Source: Fidelibacterota bacterium (lineage in GTDB: Bacteria; Fidelibacterota; Marinisomatia; Marinisomatales; CAZVFT01). Taken from it: a DNA stretch of 42,964 nucleotides. This document shows positions 5,693-15,131 of the stretch, piece by piece; position 1 is the stretch's first letter, and the number at the start of each line of letters is the position of its first letter. The notes beneath the pieces are model-generated. The model had not been told where the DNA came from, searched no databases, and saw nothing but the letters and a program-made list of their open reading frames with translations. Both the position numbers and the translations under genes were made by a program. The DNA is taken from contig JACNLN010000087.1 in assembly GCA_014381485.1 (NCBI GenBank), forward strand, positions 1 through 42,964, read 5' to 3'.

Positions 5693-6082
5693 ATGGCGAC
5701 TAAAGTGACACGTGATGACGTTCTTAAGTACTTGGAAAAAGCCAATATGCTTGAGATATCTGAACTTATTTCCGAGATTGAGGAGAAATTTGGAGTTACT
5801 GCTTCAGCCCCAATTGCTGTTGCAGCTGCTGGTTCCGCTACTGCTGGTGAAGCAGAAACTGCCGAGGAGAAAGTTAGCTTTGATGTCATCCTATCGGTAG
5901 TGGGAGATAAGAAGATTCAGGTGATTAAGGTGGTACGAGAAGTTACTGACCTTGGACTAAAAGAAGCTAAGGACCTTGTTGAGGGTGCACCTAAAGCAGT
6001 AAGGGAAGGTATGTTGAAGGAAGAAGCTGAAGGAATTAAGAGTAAGTTGGAAGAAGTTGGAGCGAGCGTCGAACTGAAGTAG
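5693..6082 (+). CDS. rplL: 50S ribosomal protein L7/L12
   Basis: L7/L12 is the multicopy stalk protein that recruits translational GTPases. The 129 residues comprise an N-terminal dimerisation helix pair (1-35), an Ala-rich hinge (about 39-56) and a C-terminal domain with KIQVIKVVREVTDLGLKEAK. A strong Shine-Dalgarno AGGAGG (5678-5683) sits 9 nt before the ATG, in contrast to the weak sites of rplA and rplJ. This fits the need for several copies per ribosome. Confidence 0.97.
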   Translation: MATKVTRDDVLKYLEKANMLEISELISEIEEKFGVTASAPIAVAAAGSATAGEAETAEEKVSFDVILSVVGDKKIQVIKVVREVTDLGLKEAKDLVEGAPKAVREGMLKEEAEGIKSKLEEVGASVELK

Positions 6083-6178
6083 GCAATGAATCAAGTCTCT
6101 TTTTCTTAATAATGGTAACTTTTTGAGTTAAGGAATGCTTTTCTCAGAATGAGATAAAATCAATTTGGAGGATCTGGT

Positions 6179-9100
6179 TTGACACCAAATTCAAAATATA
6201 AATTAAAAAGACAATCGTTTGCTAATATCAAGAGTATTATAGATATGCCAGATCTTCTGGATGTACAGATTAGGTCTTTTAAACAGTTCACCCAAGAAGA
6301 TATAAAAGAAGATGAACGCGAACTTATTGGATTGGAACAGGTTTTTCGTAATGCATTTCCTATTGAGGATAATCATAAAAATTACATTCTTGAATATAAA
6401 AATTACTATTTAGGGCTTCCTAAATATAATCCAGATGAGTGTATAGAACGGGGGGTTACATATTCTGTTCCATTAAAAGTTCGCTTAATTCTCCATCTGA
6501 CCGATGAATATGATAAATCAAAATATGCTCAAAGTATCGAACAGGATGTATATTTTGGTAATCTACCCCATATGACTGAAAGAGGAACATTCATTATAAA
6601 TGGGGCTGAAAGGGTTATAGTTAATCAGTTACAGCGATCTCCGGGTGTGTTTTTTGATGAGCATATTCATCCAAATGGGACAAAGTTGTTTCAAGCTCGT
6701 GTTATACCATCGCGTGGATCATGGGTCGATTTTACCACCGATATTGCTGATTGTATTTTTGTCATTATTGATCGGAGAAGAAAATTTCCTGTTACTACAC
6801 TCCTTAGAGCATTAGGATTTTCCAGTAATGCAGATATTTTTCGTGCCTTTAACCTGATTAAAAAGGTCAATATAAAGTCAAAAGTTGCTGAAAAATTTAT
6901 AGGTGCAAGAGTAGCCAATGATGTTATTAATGTGGAAACAGGAGAAATATTTTGTGAGGATGGGGCTGAAGTTACTGTAGAACTCTTGGAGGAACTTAAA
7001 AAGACCTCGACTAAGACCATTGAGGTAGCTCAAGTTCATGACGAATTAGCAGCGGAAATTTTTGCTAATACGATGAAGAAGGATCCCACGAAAAATATGG
7101 AAGAAGCACTTAGATTAATGTATCAACATATACGTTCTGGTGAACCCCCTAATCTGGAAACAGCTCAGAAATTTATTGAGAGGATGTTTTTCAGTCCCAA
7201 ACGTTATGATCTTGGTAAGGTTGGACGATATCGTATTAATAAGCAGTTTGATTTGAATGTTCCTCTTGATAACACAATCCTGACCACAGATGATCTTACT
7301 ATGATTATTCAATATCTTATTGAAATGCGAATGGGTCAACGAGGACCTGACGATATTGACCATCTGGGTAATCGCAGGATGAAAACGGTTTGTGAGCAAT
7401 TGACCAATCAATTTATGATCGCTATGACTCGTATGATTCGCAACGTACGTGAAAGGATGAATTTACGGGAGGCTGAGAGTTTAACACCTCAAGATCTTAT
7501 TAATTCAAGAGTTGTCACGACGGTAATTAACACATTTTTTGGTACCAGCCAGTTGAGCCAATTTATGGACCAAACAAATCCTTTGGCTGAGATCACTCAC
7601 AAACGGAGAGTTTCTGCTCTTGGTCCTGGGGGATTAACTCGAGAGCGGGCTGGTTTTGAAGTGCGTGATGTTCATTACACACATTATAGTCGTCTCTGTC
7701 CAATTGAAACACCAGAAGGTCCTAATATTGGTCTAATCTCGTCTCTAGCGATGTTTGCAGATGTGAATGATTTGGGATTCATTGAGGCTCCTTATCGAGT
7801 GGTCAAACATCAAAATGACAAAGATGCTTTTGTTACCCAGGAAATAAAATACCTTTCCGCTGAAGATGAGGATAGATCAATCATAGCACAGCCCAATATT
7901 GCAGTTGACGAAAAAGGTAAAATTGTAGAATCACAAGTAAGAGCAAGGATTAAGGGTGATTTTCCAATTGTTAATCCTGAGGAAATCCAGTATATGGATG
8001 TAGTTCCTCAACAGGTTTTAAGTGTAGCTGCTTCCCTTATTCCGTTTTTAGAACATGATGATGCAAATCGTGCTCTGATGGGCTCAAATATGCAACGTCA
8101 GGCTGTACCGTTACTGAATCCGGAAGCGCCCATAGTAGGAACGGGTATGGAAAAGGTAATAGTACATGATTCCAGGGGAACGATCTATTCACCAGTTGAA
8201 GGTGTTGTTGAATCTGTAGATGCAGAGAAGATTGTTATTCGATCTGACAATATTCCTGATGATATTATAATTACACATGAGGATGAGAAAAATTTAATCC
8301 ACATTTCTTTAAAGAAATACCGCCGTTCTAACCAGGATACCTGTATTGATCAAAGACCAGTTGTTAGTGAAGGACAAAAAGTAAAAATTGGCGATCTTTT
8401 GGCTGATGGAACTGCAGTTAGAAGAGGTGAGTTGGCACTGGGGAGGAATCTACTTGTCGCGTTTATGCCGTGGTGGGGTTATAATTTTGAAGATGCTATA
8501 GTCGTCACCGAACGGTTGGTAAAAGACGATATATTCACATCGGTGTCTGTTTCAGAAATAGAGCTTGAGGTTCGAGATACAAAACGGGGTGAAGAGGAAC
8601 TTACCAGTGAAATTCCTAATGTGAGTGAAGAAAACACAAAGGATCTTGATGAAAATGGGGTTATCCGTGTAGGAGCCAGGGTGAAGCCTGGTGATATTAT
8701 TGTTGGAAAGGTGACACCAAAAGGTGAGACAGATCCAACCCCTGAAGAGAAGCTATTAAGGGCTATTTTTGGTGAAAAAGCTGGGGATGTTAAGGATGCA
8801 TCCAAAAAAGCTGAACACGGTATCGATGGTGTAGTAACCAGGACACGACTTTTTGAGAGAAAGAGAAAGGGATCACGTGTACAGGAACATAAAATTATTG
8901 CACAGCTTCAAGAGGATGTTAGAAAAGCTAAAAAACAGCTAAAGATGAGGAGAGACAAACGATTAAAACAGCTAATGGAGAATCAGACTTCAGCTGGATT
9001 AAGAGATAAAGCTACGAGCAAGACCATTATTAAAGCCTCTACGAAACTTACAGAAAAAAGGTTGAGAGATCTCGATTATGAGAGAATTAAACGAGAGAAA

Positions 9101-9967
9101 CCCTGGGTAGTTGATAGAAATGTTTGGGTCCAAATTGAAGGGGTATGGAATTCTTTCAACAGAGAATGGAAGAGGGTTGAGGATAATCTTGAGCGGGAGA
9201 TTTATAAACTTCAGGTAGGTGATGAACTTCAACCTGGCGTTCTGAAACTAGCAAAAGTAAACATTGCGAGTAAACGGAAGCTCCAGGTAGGTGACAAGAT
9301 GGCTGGACGTCATGGAAATAAGGGGGTCGTTTCTGTGGTTGTTCCTGAAGAAGATATGCCATTTTTGGCTGATGGAACTCCAGTGGATATAGTTCTTAAT
9401 CCTCTTGGAGTACCTTCCCGTATGAATCTTGGTCAATTATATGAAACGATGCTTGGCTTGGCTGGTGAAAAACTTGGTGTTTCGTATGAGACGCCAGCAT
9501 TTGATGGAGCAACCCCAATACAGGTTGAAGAGGAATTAAAAAAAGCTAATATTCCCAAAGGATCTAAGGTTGAGCTTCATGATGGAAAAACCGGTGAAAA
9601 GTTCGATTATCCTGTGACAGTAGGTAAGATTTATATGATGAAATTAAACCATATGGTTGTTGATAAAATGCACGCTCGATCTACAGGTCCATACTCACTC
9701 ATCACGCAACAACCGTTAGGGGGTAAAGCCCAATTCGGAGGACAACGTTTTGGGGAGATGGAAGTTTGGGCACTTGAAGCATACGGTGCGTCTAATACCT
9801 TAAGAGAAATACTCACGGTAAAATCTGACGATGTTGAAGGTCGTTCAAAGGTCTATAATGCCATCGTAAGAGGTGAAAATATACCAAGCTTTGGGGTTCC
9901 AGAATCTTTCAACGTATTAGTGAAGGAACTTCAAGGATTGGGTGTTAATGTAGAACTACATCAATAG
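6179..9967 (+). CDS. rpoB: DNA-directed RNA polymerase subunit beta
   Basis: This is the beta subunit of RNA polymerase (1262 residues). Recognisable parts are the lobe (residues about 20-420), the rifampicin region (FGTSQLSQFMDQTNPLAE, THKRRVSALGPGG), the catalytic-region motifs GDKMAGRHGNKG and NPLGVPSRMN, and the C-terminal clamp piece GGQRFGEMEVWALEAYGA. A Lys/Arg-rich coiled-coil insert of about 100 residues (about 885-1010) lies between GEKAGDVKD and GDELQPGVLK. Gram-negative and FCB lineages have an insert there; Firmicutes lack it. The start is TTG 6179, chosen because GGAGGA (6167-6172) lies 6 nt upstream. The 96-nt gap to rplL is one of the largest in the superoperon. Confidence 0.98.
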   Translation: MTPNSKYKLKRQSFANIKSIIDMPDLLDVQIRSFKQFTQEDIKEDERELIGLEQVFRNAFPIEDNHKNYILEYKNYYLGLPKYNPDECIERGVTYSVPLKVRLILHLTDEYDKSKYAQSIEQDVYFGNLPHMTERGTFIINGAERVIVNQLQRSPGVFFDEHIHPNGTKLFQARVIPSRGSWVDFTTDIADCIFVIIDRRRKFPVTTLLRALGFSSNADIFRAFNLIKKVNIKSKVAEKFIGARVANDVINVETGEIFCEDGAEVTVELLEELKKTSTKTIEVAQVHDELAAEIFANTMKKDPTKNMEEALRLMYQHIRSGEPPNLETAQKFIERMFFSPKRYDLGKVGRYRINKQFDLNVPLDNTILTTDDLTMIIQYLIEMRMGQRGPDDIDHLGNRRMKTVCEQLTNQFMIAMTRMIRNVRERMNLREAESLTPQDLINSRVVTTVINTFFGTSQLSQFMDQTNPLAEITHKRRVSALGPGGLTRERAGFEVRDVHYTHYSRLCPIETPEGPNIGLISSLAMFADVNDLGFIEAPYRVVKHQNDKDAFVTQEIKYLSAEDEDRSIIAQPNIAVDEKGKIVESQVRARIKGDFPIVNPEEIQYMDVVPQQVLSVAASLIPFLEHDDANRALMGSNMQRQAVPLLNPEAPIVGTGMEKVIVHDSRGTIYSPVEGVVESVDAEKIVIRSDNIPDDIIITHEDEKNLIHISLKKYRRSNQDTCIDQRPVVSEGQKVKIGDLLADGTAVRRGELALGRNLLVAFMPWWGYNFEDAIVVTERLVKDDIFTSVSVSEIELEVRDTKRGEEELTSEIPNVSEENTKDLDENGVIRVGARVKPGDIIVGKVTPKGETDPTPEEKLLRAIFGEKAGDVKDASKKAEHGIDGVVTRTRLFERKRKGSRVQEHKIIAQLQEDVRKAKKQLKMRRDKRLKQLMENQTSAGLRDKATSKTIIKASTKLTEKRLRDLDYERIKREKPWVVDRNVWVQIEGVWNSFNREWKRVEDNLEREIYKLQVGDELQPGVLKLAKVNIASKRKLQVGDKMAGRHGNKGVVSVVVPEEDMPFLADGTPVDIVLNPLGVPSRMNLGQLYETMLGLAGEKLGVSYETPAFDGATPIQVEEELKKANIPKGSKVELHDGKTGEKFDYPVTVGKIYMMKLNHMVVDKMHARSTGPYSLITQQPLGGKAQFGGQRFGEMEVWALEAYGASNTLREILTVKSDDVEGRSKVYNAIVRGENIPSFGVPESFNVLVKELQGLGVNVELHQ

Positions 9968-9981
9968 GTGGAGGATAATAA

Positions 9982-12900
9982 TTGGTATACATAAAACCAC
10001 CCAAAGTTGATACTAGCCGAGATTTCAAAGCTGTATCTATTGGACTCACTTCTCCTGAGGAGATTCTGAATAGGTCCTATGGCGAAGTGTTGAAGCCTGA
10101 GACTATTAATTACCGATCATATAAGCCAGAGAAAGACGGATTATTCTGTGAAAAGATATTTGGTCCTGTGAAAGATTATGAGTGTCATTGCGGGAAGTAC
10201 AAAGGGATTCGTTACAGAAGCATTATCTGTGACCGTTGTGGTGTAGAAGTAACACGACGGAGAGTACGTAGAGAACGTGTGGGACACATTACCCTCGCTG
10301 TACCGGTAGTACATATTTGGTATTTGAGATCAATTCCCGGGAAAATAAGTCACCTTTTGGGCATTCCTACCCGTGAAATCGAAAAGGTAATTTATTATGA
10401 GGATTATATTATCATTAATCCTGGTGCATCAGAGAAAAAGAAGTTTGACTTGATTAATGAACTTGAATTTTTAGAACTGGAAGCTCAATTTGGAAAAGAT
10501 ACCGTTGGTGAGGAAGACCGTGATGAAGAAAATTATTTTTATGCTGCGATGGGTGGGGAAGCCATTATTGAGGCTTTCAGAACCCTTAATATTTATTCTC
10601 TAATAAAAGAGCTTGAGCATACGATTAAGACCTCGCGATCCCGTCAAAAACGTTCAGATGCTTTAAAGCGCTTAAAAGTAGTTAAAGCATTCTATCCCAG
10701 TCCAGATAAAAGACGGGTTAATCGTCCTGAATGGATGGTTATTAGTGTACTTCCGGTAATACCTCCGGAATTGAGACCTCTTGTACCACTGGAAGGTGGA
10801 CGATTTGCTGCCAGTGATCTCAATGATCTTTACAGGCGAGTAATAATTAGAAACAATCGGTTGAAACAGTTGATGGGGATTCAGGCACCGGATGTCATTC
10901 TCAGGAATGAAAAACGTATGCTTCAAGAAGCCGTAGATACACTTTTGGATAATACCCGCCGTGGAACTGCACTTAGTAGCGGAACCCGAAGACCTCTGAA
11001 AAGCTTAAGCGATATGCTTAGAGGTAAACAGGGTCGATTCCGTCAGAACCTCTTGGGTAAACGAGTGGATTATTCGGGGCGGTCTGTTATTGTGGTGGGT
11101 CCGCGCCTGAAATTGCATGAATGTGGCCTTCCGAAAGATATTGCCATTGAACTCTTCAAACCTCATTTAATCCATGAGTTGATTGTTAGAGGTTATGCAA
11201 AAACCCCAAGGGGCGGAAAACTGTTAGTTGAACAAAAGTCGCCTCAGGTGTATGATGTTCTTGAGTACGTGGTGAGAGATCATCCAGTATTGTTAAATCG
11301 GGCTCCTACTCTCCATCGTTTGGGTATTCAAGCATTCCAACCAGTTCTTGTTGATGGCAAAGCTATCCAGATTCATCCATTAGTCTGTACTGCTTTTAAT
11401 GCTGATTTCGATGGAGACCAGATGGCGGTTCATGTGCCCCTTTCTCCCGAAGCACAACTTGAAGCCAGAATGTTAATGCTTTCATCTCATAATATTCTCC
11501 ATCCAGCTCACGGTAATCCGATCACTATCCCCTCCCAAGATATGGTTCTCGGTTGTTATTACCTGACCAAGAAGAAAAAAGGAGAAAAAGGGGAAGGGAT
11601 GAATTTCTCCAGTATTGATGAGGTAGCTCTTGCATATGAAAATAAGGTCGTCGGTCTCCACGCCATTATTAATCTGAGAATCGGTGATAGATGGTTTAAA
11701 GAGACCAGTGTCGGACGTGCGATATTTAATTCAATTCTTCCTGATGAACTGGATTATATTGATATGCTGATATCGAAAAAGAAAATTGAGAAAATTATAC
11801 ATGAAGCTTATGAAAAAGCAGGAAATCACAGGACGGTTGAATTTTTAGATGACCTTAAAAAGTTTGGGTTTGATTATGCTACAAAAAGTGGGACGTCCAT
11901 ATCTATTGAAGATGTATTGGTGCCAGATGAAAAACAGAATAATATTCAACACGCTACTAAAGAGGTGAGATCAATTCAATCCAAGTATAACAGACGAATA
12001 TTGACTGAGGGTGAGAGGTATAACAAGATTATCGATGTTTGGACTCATACCACAAACAAGGTAGCTGCTGATATGATGTATCATTTAGAATCTGATCAAG
12101 AGGGGTTCAATCCGGTTTTTATGATGGCAGATTCAGGTGCACGTGGTAGTCAGGATCAGATTAGACAGCTGGCTGCCATGCGTGGATTAATGGCGAAACC
12201 TAAAAAAAGTATGACTGGCGGAAGAGGTGAAATTATCGAGAATCCTATCACTTCAAATTTTAAAGAAGGGTTATCGGTATTGGAATATTTCATTTCGACA
12301 CACGGTGCTCGGAAAGGACTTGCTGATACTGCTTTGAAAACAGCTGATGCTGGATATTTAACGCGTCGTCTTGTGGATGTTGCTCAAGATGTTGTGGTAA
12401 CAATCGAAGATTGTGGAACTATTAATGGAGTGTGGATTTCCGATTTGAAGGAAGGTGAAGAAATTATCGAACCACTTCGAGATCGTATTCGTGGACGTGT
12501 TTTACAAGAGGATATCATTCACCGAGGAAAAGTTGTGGTTAAAGAGGCGACGCCAATAGATGATGAAGTAAGCGATACAATTGCTAATCTTGGTTTGAAC
12601 AGAGTATTTATTCGTTCAGTATTAACCTGTGAAGCGAAACATGGCGTTTGTCGTAATTGTTATGGGTTGGATTTGAATACAAAAAAACTTGTGTCGATGG
12701 GCACTGCTGTGGGTATTGTTGCTGCTCAAAGCATTGGTGAACCAGGTACTCAGCTTACATTAAGGACGTTTCATATAGGTGGGACAGCTTCTAGAATTAT
12801 TGAAAAATCCCAGATGGTAACCAGCAAAGAAGGTACAATTCGATTTTCACCCAATCTAAAATGTGCAAAAGTTGTAGATGAGGAGGATATTTCAGAGACA

Positions 12901-14259
12901 AAACGTAAACTCAATCGAGTACTTATTCGGAATGCAATGATTGAGGTTATGGGTGATAATGACAAGGTTCTAACCAGTTATAATGTTCCGTATGGATCGA
13001 TTCTTCTGGTAAAAAATAATCAAAAAGTAGAGGTGGGACAGGTATTATTTACATGGGATCCATACACAGATGTAATTCTTGCACGTCAGAGTGGATATGT
13101 TCGGTTTGTTGACATGATAGAAGGTGAGACTTACCATGTGGAGGCGGTAGAGAGTGGTAAAAAACAAATGGTAATAATTGAATCTAAAGATAGAAACTTA
13201 TCTCCACACATTGAAATAACAGATAAAAATAAAAATATTGTATCAGGAGGGACAATACTACCAGTTGAAGCCATTTTAATGGTTGCAGATGGACAAAAGG
13301 TATCGGCAGGGACTATTCTCGTAAAAATTTCGAGGGGGGTAGGGAAGACGCGGGATATTACAGGAGGATTACCCAGAGTAGCCGAATTATTTGAGGTAAG
13401 AAAGCCAAAAGAACCTGCAGTAGTTACTGAAATAAATGGTGTTGTAAGTTTTGGTAAAACAAAACGAGGCATCCGTGAGATGATCGTTCACGGTACTCAC
13501 GACGAAAAGGGTAAATATAAAATTCCTTATGGCAAACACGTCATTGTGCATGAAGGCGATTGGGTCAGTGCTGGTGATCGTCTTTGTGAAGGGGCTATTT
13601 CACCAAAAGATATTCTCAATATTCTCGGACCAGAGCGTGTTCAAGAATACCTCGTAAATGAGATTCAGGAAGTGTATCGTTTGCAAGGTGTACGGATAAA
13701 CGACAAACATATTGAAGTGATTGTACGTCAGATGATGCAGAAGTTAAAGGTAGAAGATAATGGAGATACAGTTTTCCTCCCAGGTGATAGTGTCAATAGA
13801 GTTCAACTTTTCCAAGAAAATTCCCGAGTTTCAAATATGGCAGTAGTGACAAATCCGGGCGATTCCGAATTCGAGGAGGGGGACCTTATAGACAAATCTG
13901 AGTTAAGGACTATTAATAGGGAATTGAAAGAAGGTAAGAAGAATTCAATAAAGACCCGGAAGGCCAAACAGGCATCTTTCCAACCCCTGTTACTAGGGAT
14001 TACCCGTGCATCTTTAAATACTGAGAGTTTTATATCTGCAGCTTCTTTTCAGGAGACAACCCGTGTTTTAACTGATGCTTCTGCTGAAGGTAAGATAGAT
14101 CACCTCATTGGATTGAAGGAGAATGTCATTATGGGTAAACTTATTCCATCTGGGACTGGCTTTAATCAATTTAAAGATCCTTTAGTTCATGCTCCTGAAG
14201 AGGAATTAGTTGCGGAAGAGGTTCCTGTGGAAATTAAAGAAGAAGTATCTACTAGTTAG
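9982..14259 (+). CDS. rpoC: DNA-directed RNA polymerase subunit beta'
   Basis: This is the catalytic beta' subunit (1425 residues). The Mg-binding NADFDGDQ motif is at 473-480. Zinc site 1 in the clamp is C68, C70, C83 and C86; zinc site 2 is C811, C883, C890 and C893. The trigger-loop/bridge region includes MADSGARGSQDQIRQLAAMRG and GEPGTQLTLRTFHIGG. The C terminus is acidic (EEELVAEEVPVEIKEEV). The start is TTG 9982 with GGAGG (9970-9974) 7 nt upstream, 14 nt after rpoB. Confidence 0.98.
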   Translation: MVYIKPPKVDTSRDFKAVSIGLTSPEEILNRSYGEVLKPETINYRSYKPEKDGLFCEKIFGPVKDYECHCGKYKGIRYRSIICDRCGVEVTRRRVRRERVGHITLAVPVVHIWYLRSIPGKISHLLGIPTREIEKVIYYEDYIIINPGASEKKKFDLINELEFLELEAQFGKDTVGEEDRDEENYFYAAMGGEAIIEAFRTLNIYSLIKELEHTIKTSRSRQKRSDALKRLKVVKAFYPSPDKRRVNRPEWMVISVLPVIPPELRPLVPLEGGRFAASDLNDLYRRVIIRNNRLKQLMGIQAPDVILRNEKRMLQEAVDTLLDNTRRGTALSSGTRRPLKSLSDMLRGKQGRFRQNLLGKRVDYSGRSVIVVGPRLKLHECGLPKDIAIELFKPHLIHELIVRGYAKTPRGGKLLVEQKSPQVYDVLEYVVRDHPVLLNRAPTLHRLGIQAFQPVLVDGKAIQIHPLVCTAFNADFDGDQMAVHVPLSPEAQLEARMLMLSSHNILHPAHGNPITIPSQDMVLGCYYLTKKKKGEKGEGMNFSSIDEVALAYENKVVGLHAIINLRIGDRWFKETSVGRAIFNSILPDELDYIDMLISKKKIEKIIHEAYEKAGNHRTVEFLDDLKKFGFDYATKSGTSISIEDVLVPDEKQNNIQHATKEVRSIQSKYNRRILTEGERYNKIIDVWTHTTNKVAADMMYHLESDQEGFNPVFMMADSGARGSQDQIRQLAAMRGLMAKPKKSMTGGRGEIIENPITSNFKEGLSVLEYFISTHGARKGLADTALKTADAGYLTRRLVDVAQDVVVTIEDCGTINGVWISDLKEGEEIIEPLRDRIRGRVLQEDIIHRGKVVVKEATPIDDEVSDTIANLGLNRVFIRSVLTCEAKHGVCRNCYGLDLNTKKLVSMGTAVGIVAAQSIGEPGTQLTLRTFHIGGTASRIIEKSQMVTSKEGTIRFSPNLKCAKVVDEEDISETKRKLNRVLIRNAMIEVMGDNDKVLTSYNVPYGSILLVKNNQKVEVGQVLFTWDPYTDVILARQSGYVRFVDMIEGETYHVEAVESGKKQMVIIESKDRNLSPHIEITDKNKNIVSGGTILPVEAILMVADGQKVSAGTILVKISRGVGKTRDITGGLPRVAELFEVRKPKEPAVVTEINGVVSFGKTKRGIREMIVHGTHDEKGKYKIPYGKHVIVHEGDWVSAGDRLCEGAISPKDILNILGPERVQEYLVNEIQEVYRLQGVRINDKHIEVIVRQMMQKLKVEDNGDTVFLPGDSVNRVQLFQENSRVSNMAVVTNPGDSEFEEGDLIDKSELRTINRELKEGKKNSIKTRKAKQASFQPLLLGITRASLNTESFISAASFQETTRVLTDASAEGKIDHLIGLKENVIMGKLIPSGTGFNQFKDPLVHAPEEELVAEEVPVEIKEEVSTS

Positions 14260-14286
14260 ATGAATGTTTTTATATGGAGTAGTTGA

Positions 14287-14658
14287 ATGCCGACTATTAA
14301 TCAGTTAGTTCGAAAAGGAAGGAAAAAAGTAATAAAGAAGAAGACAGCCCCAGCTTTAATGGGAAATCCTCAAAAACGAGGTGTATGTACTCGGGTGTAC
14401 ACAACAACACCGAAAAAACCAAATTCTGCCTTACGAAAGGTAGCCAGAATTCGGCTAACTAATGGAATGGAAGTTACTGCTTATATCCCTGGGGAAGGTC
14501 ATAACCTTCAGGAACATTCTATTGTACTAATCGAGGGGGGAAGGGTAAAAGACCTTCCAGGAGTTCGTTACCACATTGTGCGTGGAACTTTAGACACTGC
14601 TGGAGTTGTTGATCGAACAACCAGCCGTTCTCGCTATGGCACAAAAAGACCGAGGTAA
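14287..14658 (+). CDS. rpsL: 30S ribosomal protein S12
   Basis: S12 is the decoding-centre protein. The 123 residues carry the streptomycin/fidelity loops KKPNSALRK and GGRVKDLPGVRYH, with the wild-type Lys at both classic resistance positions and the usual PTINQLVRKGR start. It opens the str cluster (rpsL-rpsG-fusA-tuf), which directly follows rpoC after 27 nt. Confidence 0.98.
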   Translation: MPTINQLVRKGRKKVIKKKTAPALMGNPQKRGVCTRVYTTTPKKPNSALRKVARIRLTNGMEVTAYIPGEGHNLQEHSIVLIEGGRVKDLPGVRYHIVRGTLDTAGVVDRTTSRSRYGTKRPR

Positions 14659-14661
14659 GTT

Positions 14662-15129
14662 ATGAGAAGAAGTAGAGCGGAAAGAAGGCAAATTTCTCCA
14701 GATCCCGTATATGGGGACGTAATGGTTCAAAAATTTATCAACAATTTATTACAGCAGGGTAAAAAGGGAACTTCTGAACGGATCTTCTATGGTGCACTGA
14801 ATATTATTGAGGGCAAGACAAAAAGCGATCCTCTTGAATTGTTTCATAAAGCTATGGAGAATGTAAAACCTCTCATAGAAGTGAAATCAAGGCGAATTGG
14901 TGGTGCCACATATCAGATACCGGTTGAAGTAGCAAACCACCGGGCTTTTGCTCTTGGCACGCGATGGATTATTACATACGCAAAAAATCGAAAAGGTAAA
15001 CCGATGGCTGAGAAGCTGGCTTCTGAATTATTAGCTGCTGCAAATAATGATGGTGGAGCCATTAAGAAAAAGGAAGATACACATCGTATGGCTGAAGCAA
15101 ATAAAGCATTTGCTCACTTTGGTAGATAA
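14662..15129 (+). CDS. rpsG: 30S ribosomal protein S7
   Basis: S7 nucleates assembly of the 30S head. The protein has 155 residues. The N-terminal MRRSRAERRQISPDPVYGD and the family stretch RRIGGATYQIPVEV are present, and the C terminus (EDTHRMAEANKAFAHFGR) contacts the E-site tRNA region. It starts 3 nt after rpsL and is followed by fusA after 2 nt. Confidence 0.98.
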   Translation: MRRSRAERRQISPDPVYGDVMVQKFINNLLQQGKKGTSERIFYGALNIIEGKTKSDPLELFHKAMENVKPLIEVKSRRIGGATYQIPVEVANHRAFALGTRWIITYAKNRKGKPMAEKLASELLAAANNDGGAIKKKEDTHRMAEANKAFAHFGR

Positions 15130-15131
15130 TC

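Noticed and set aside
6083..6178. Possible attenuator or RNase III site between rplL and rpoB (CTCA-GAA-TGAG stem)
   Set aside because: The stem is only 4 bp with a bulged extension. Regulation at this place is plausible but not supported by the sequence.
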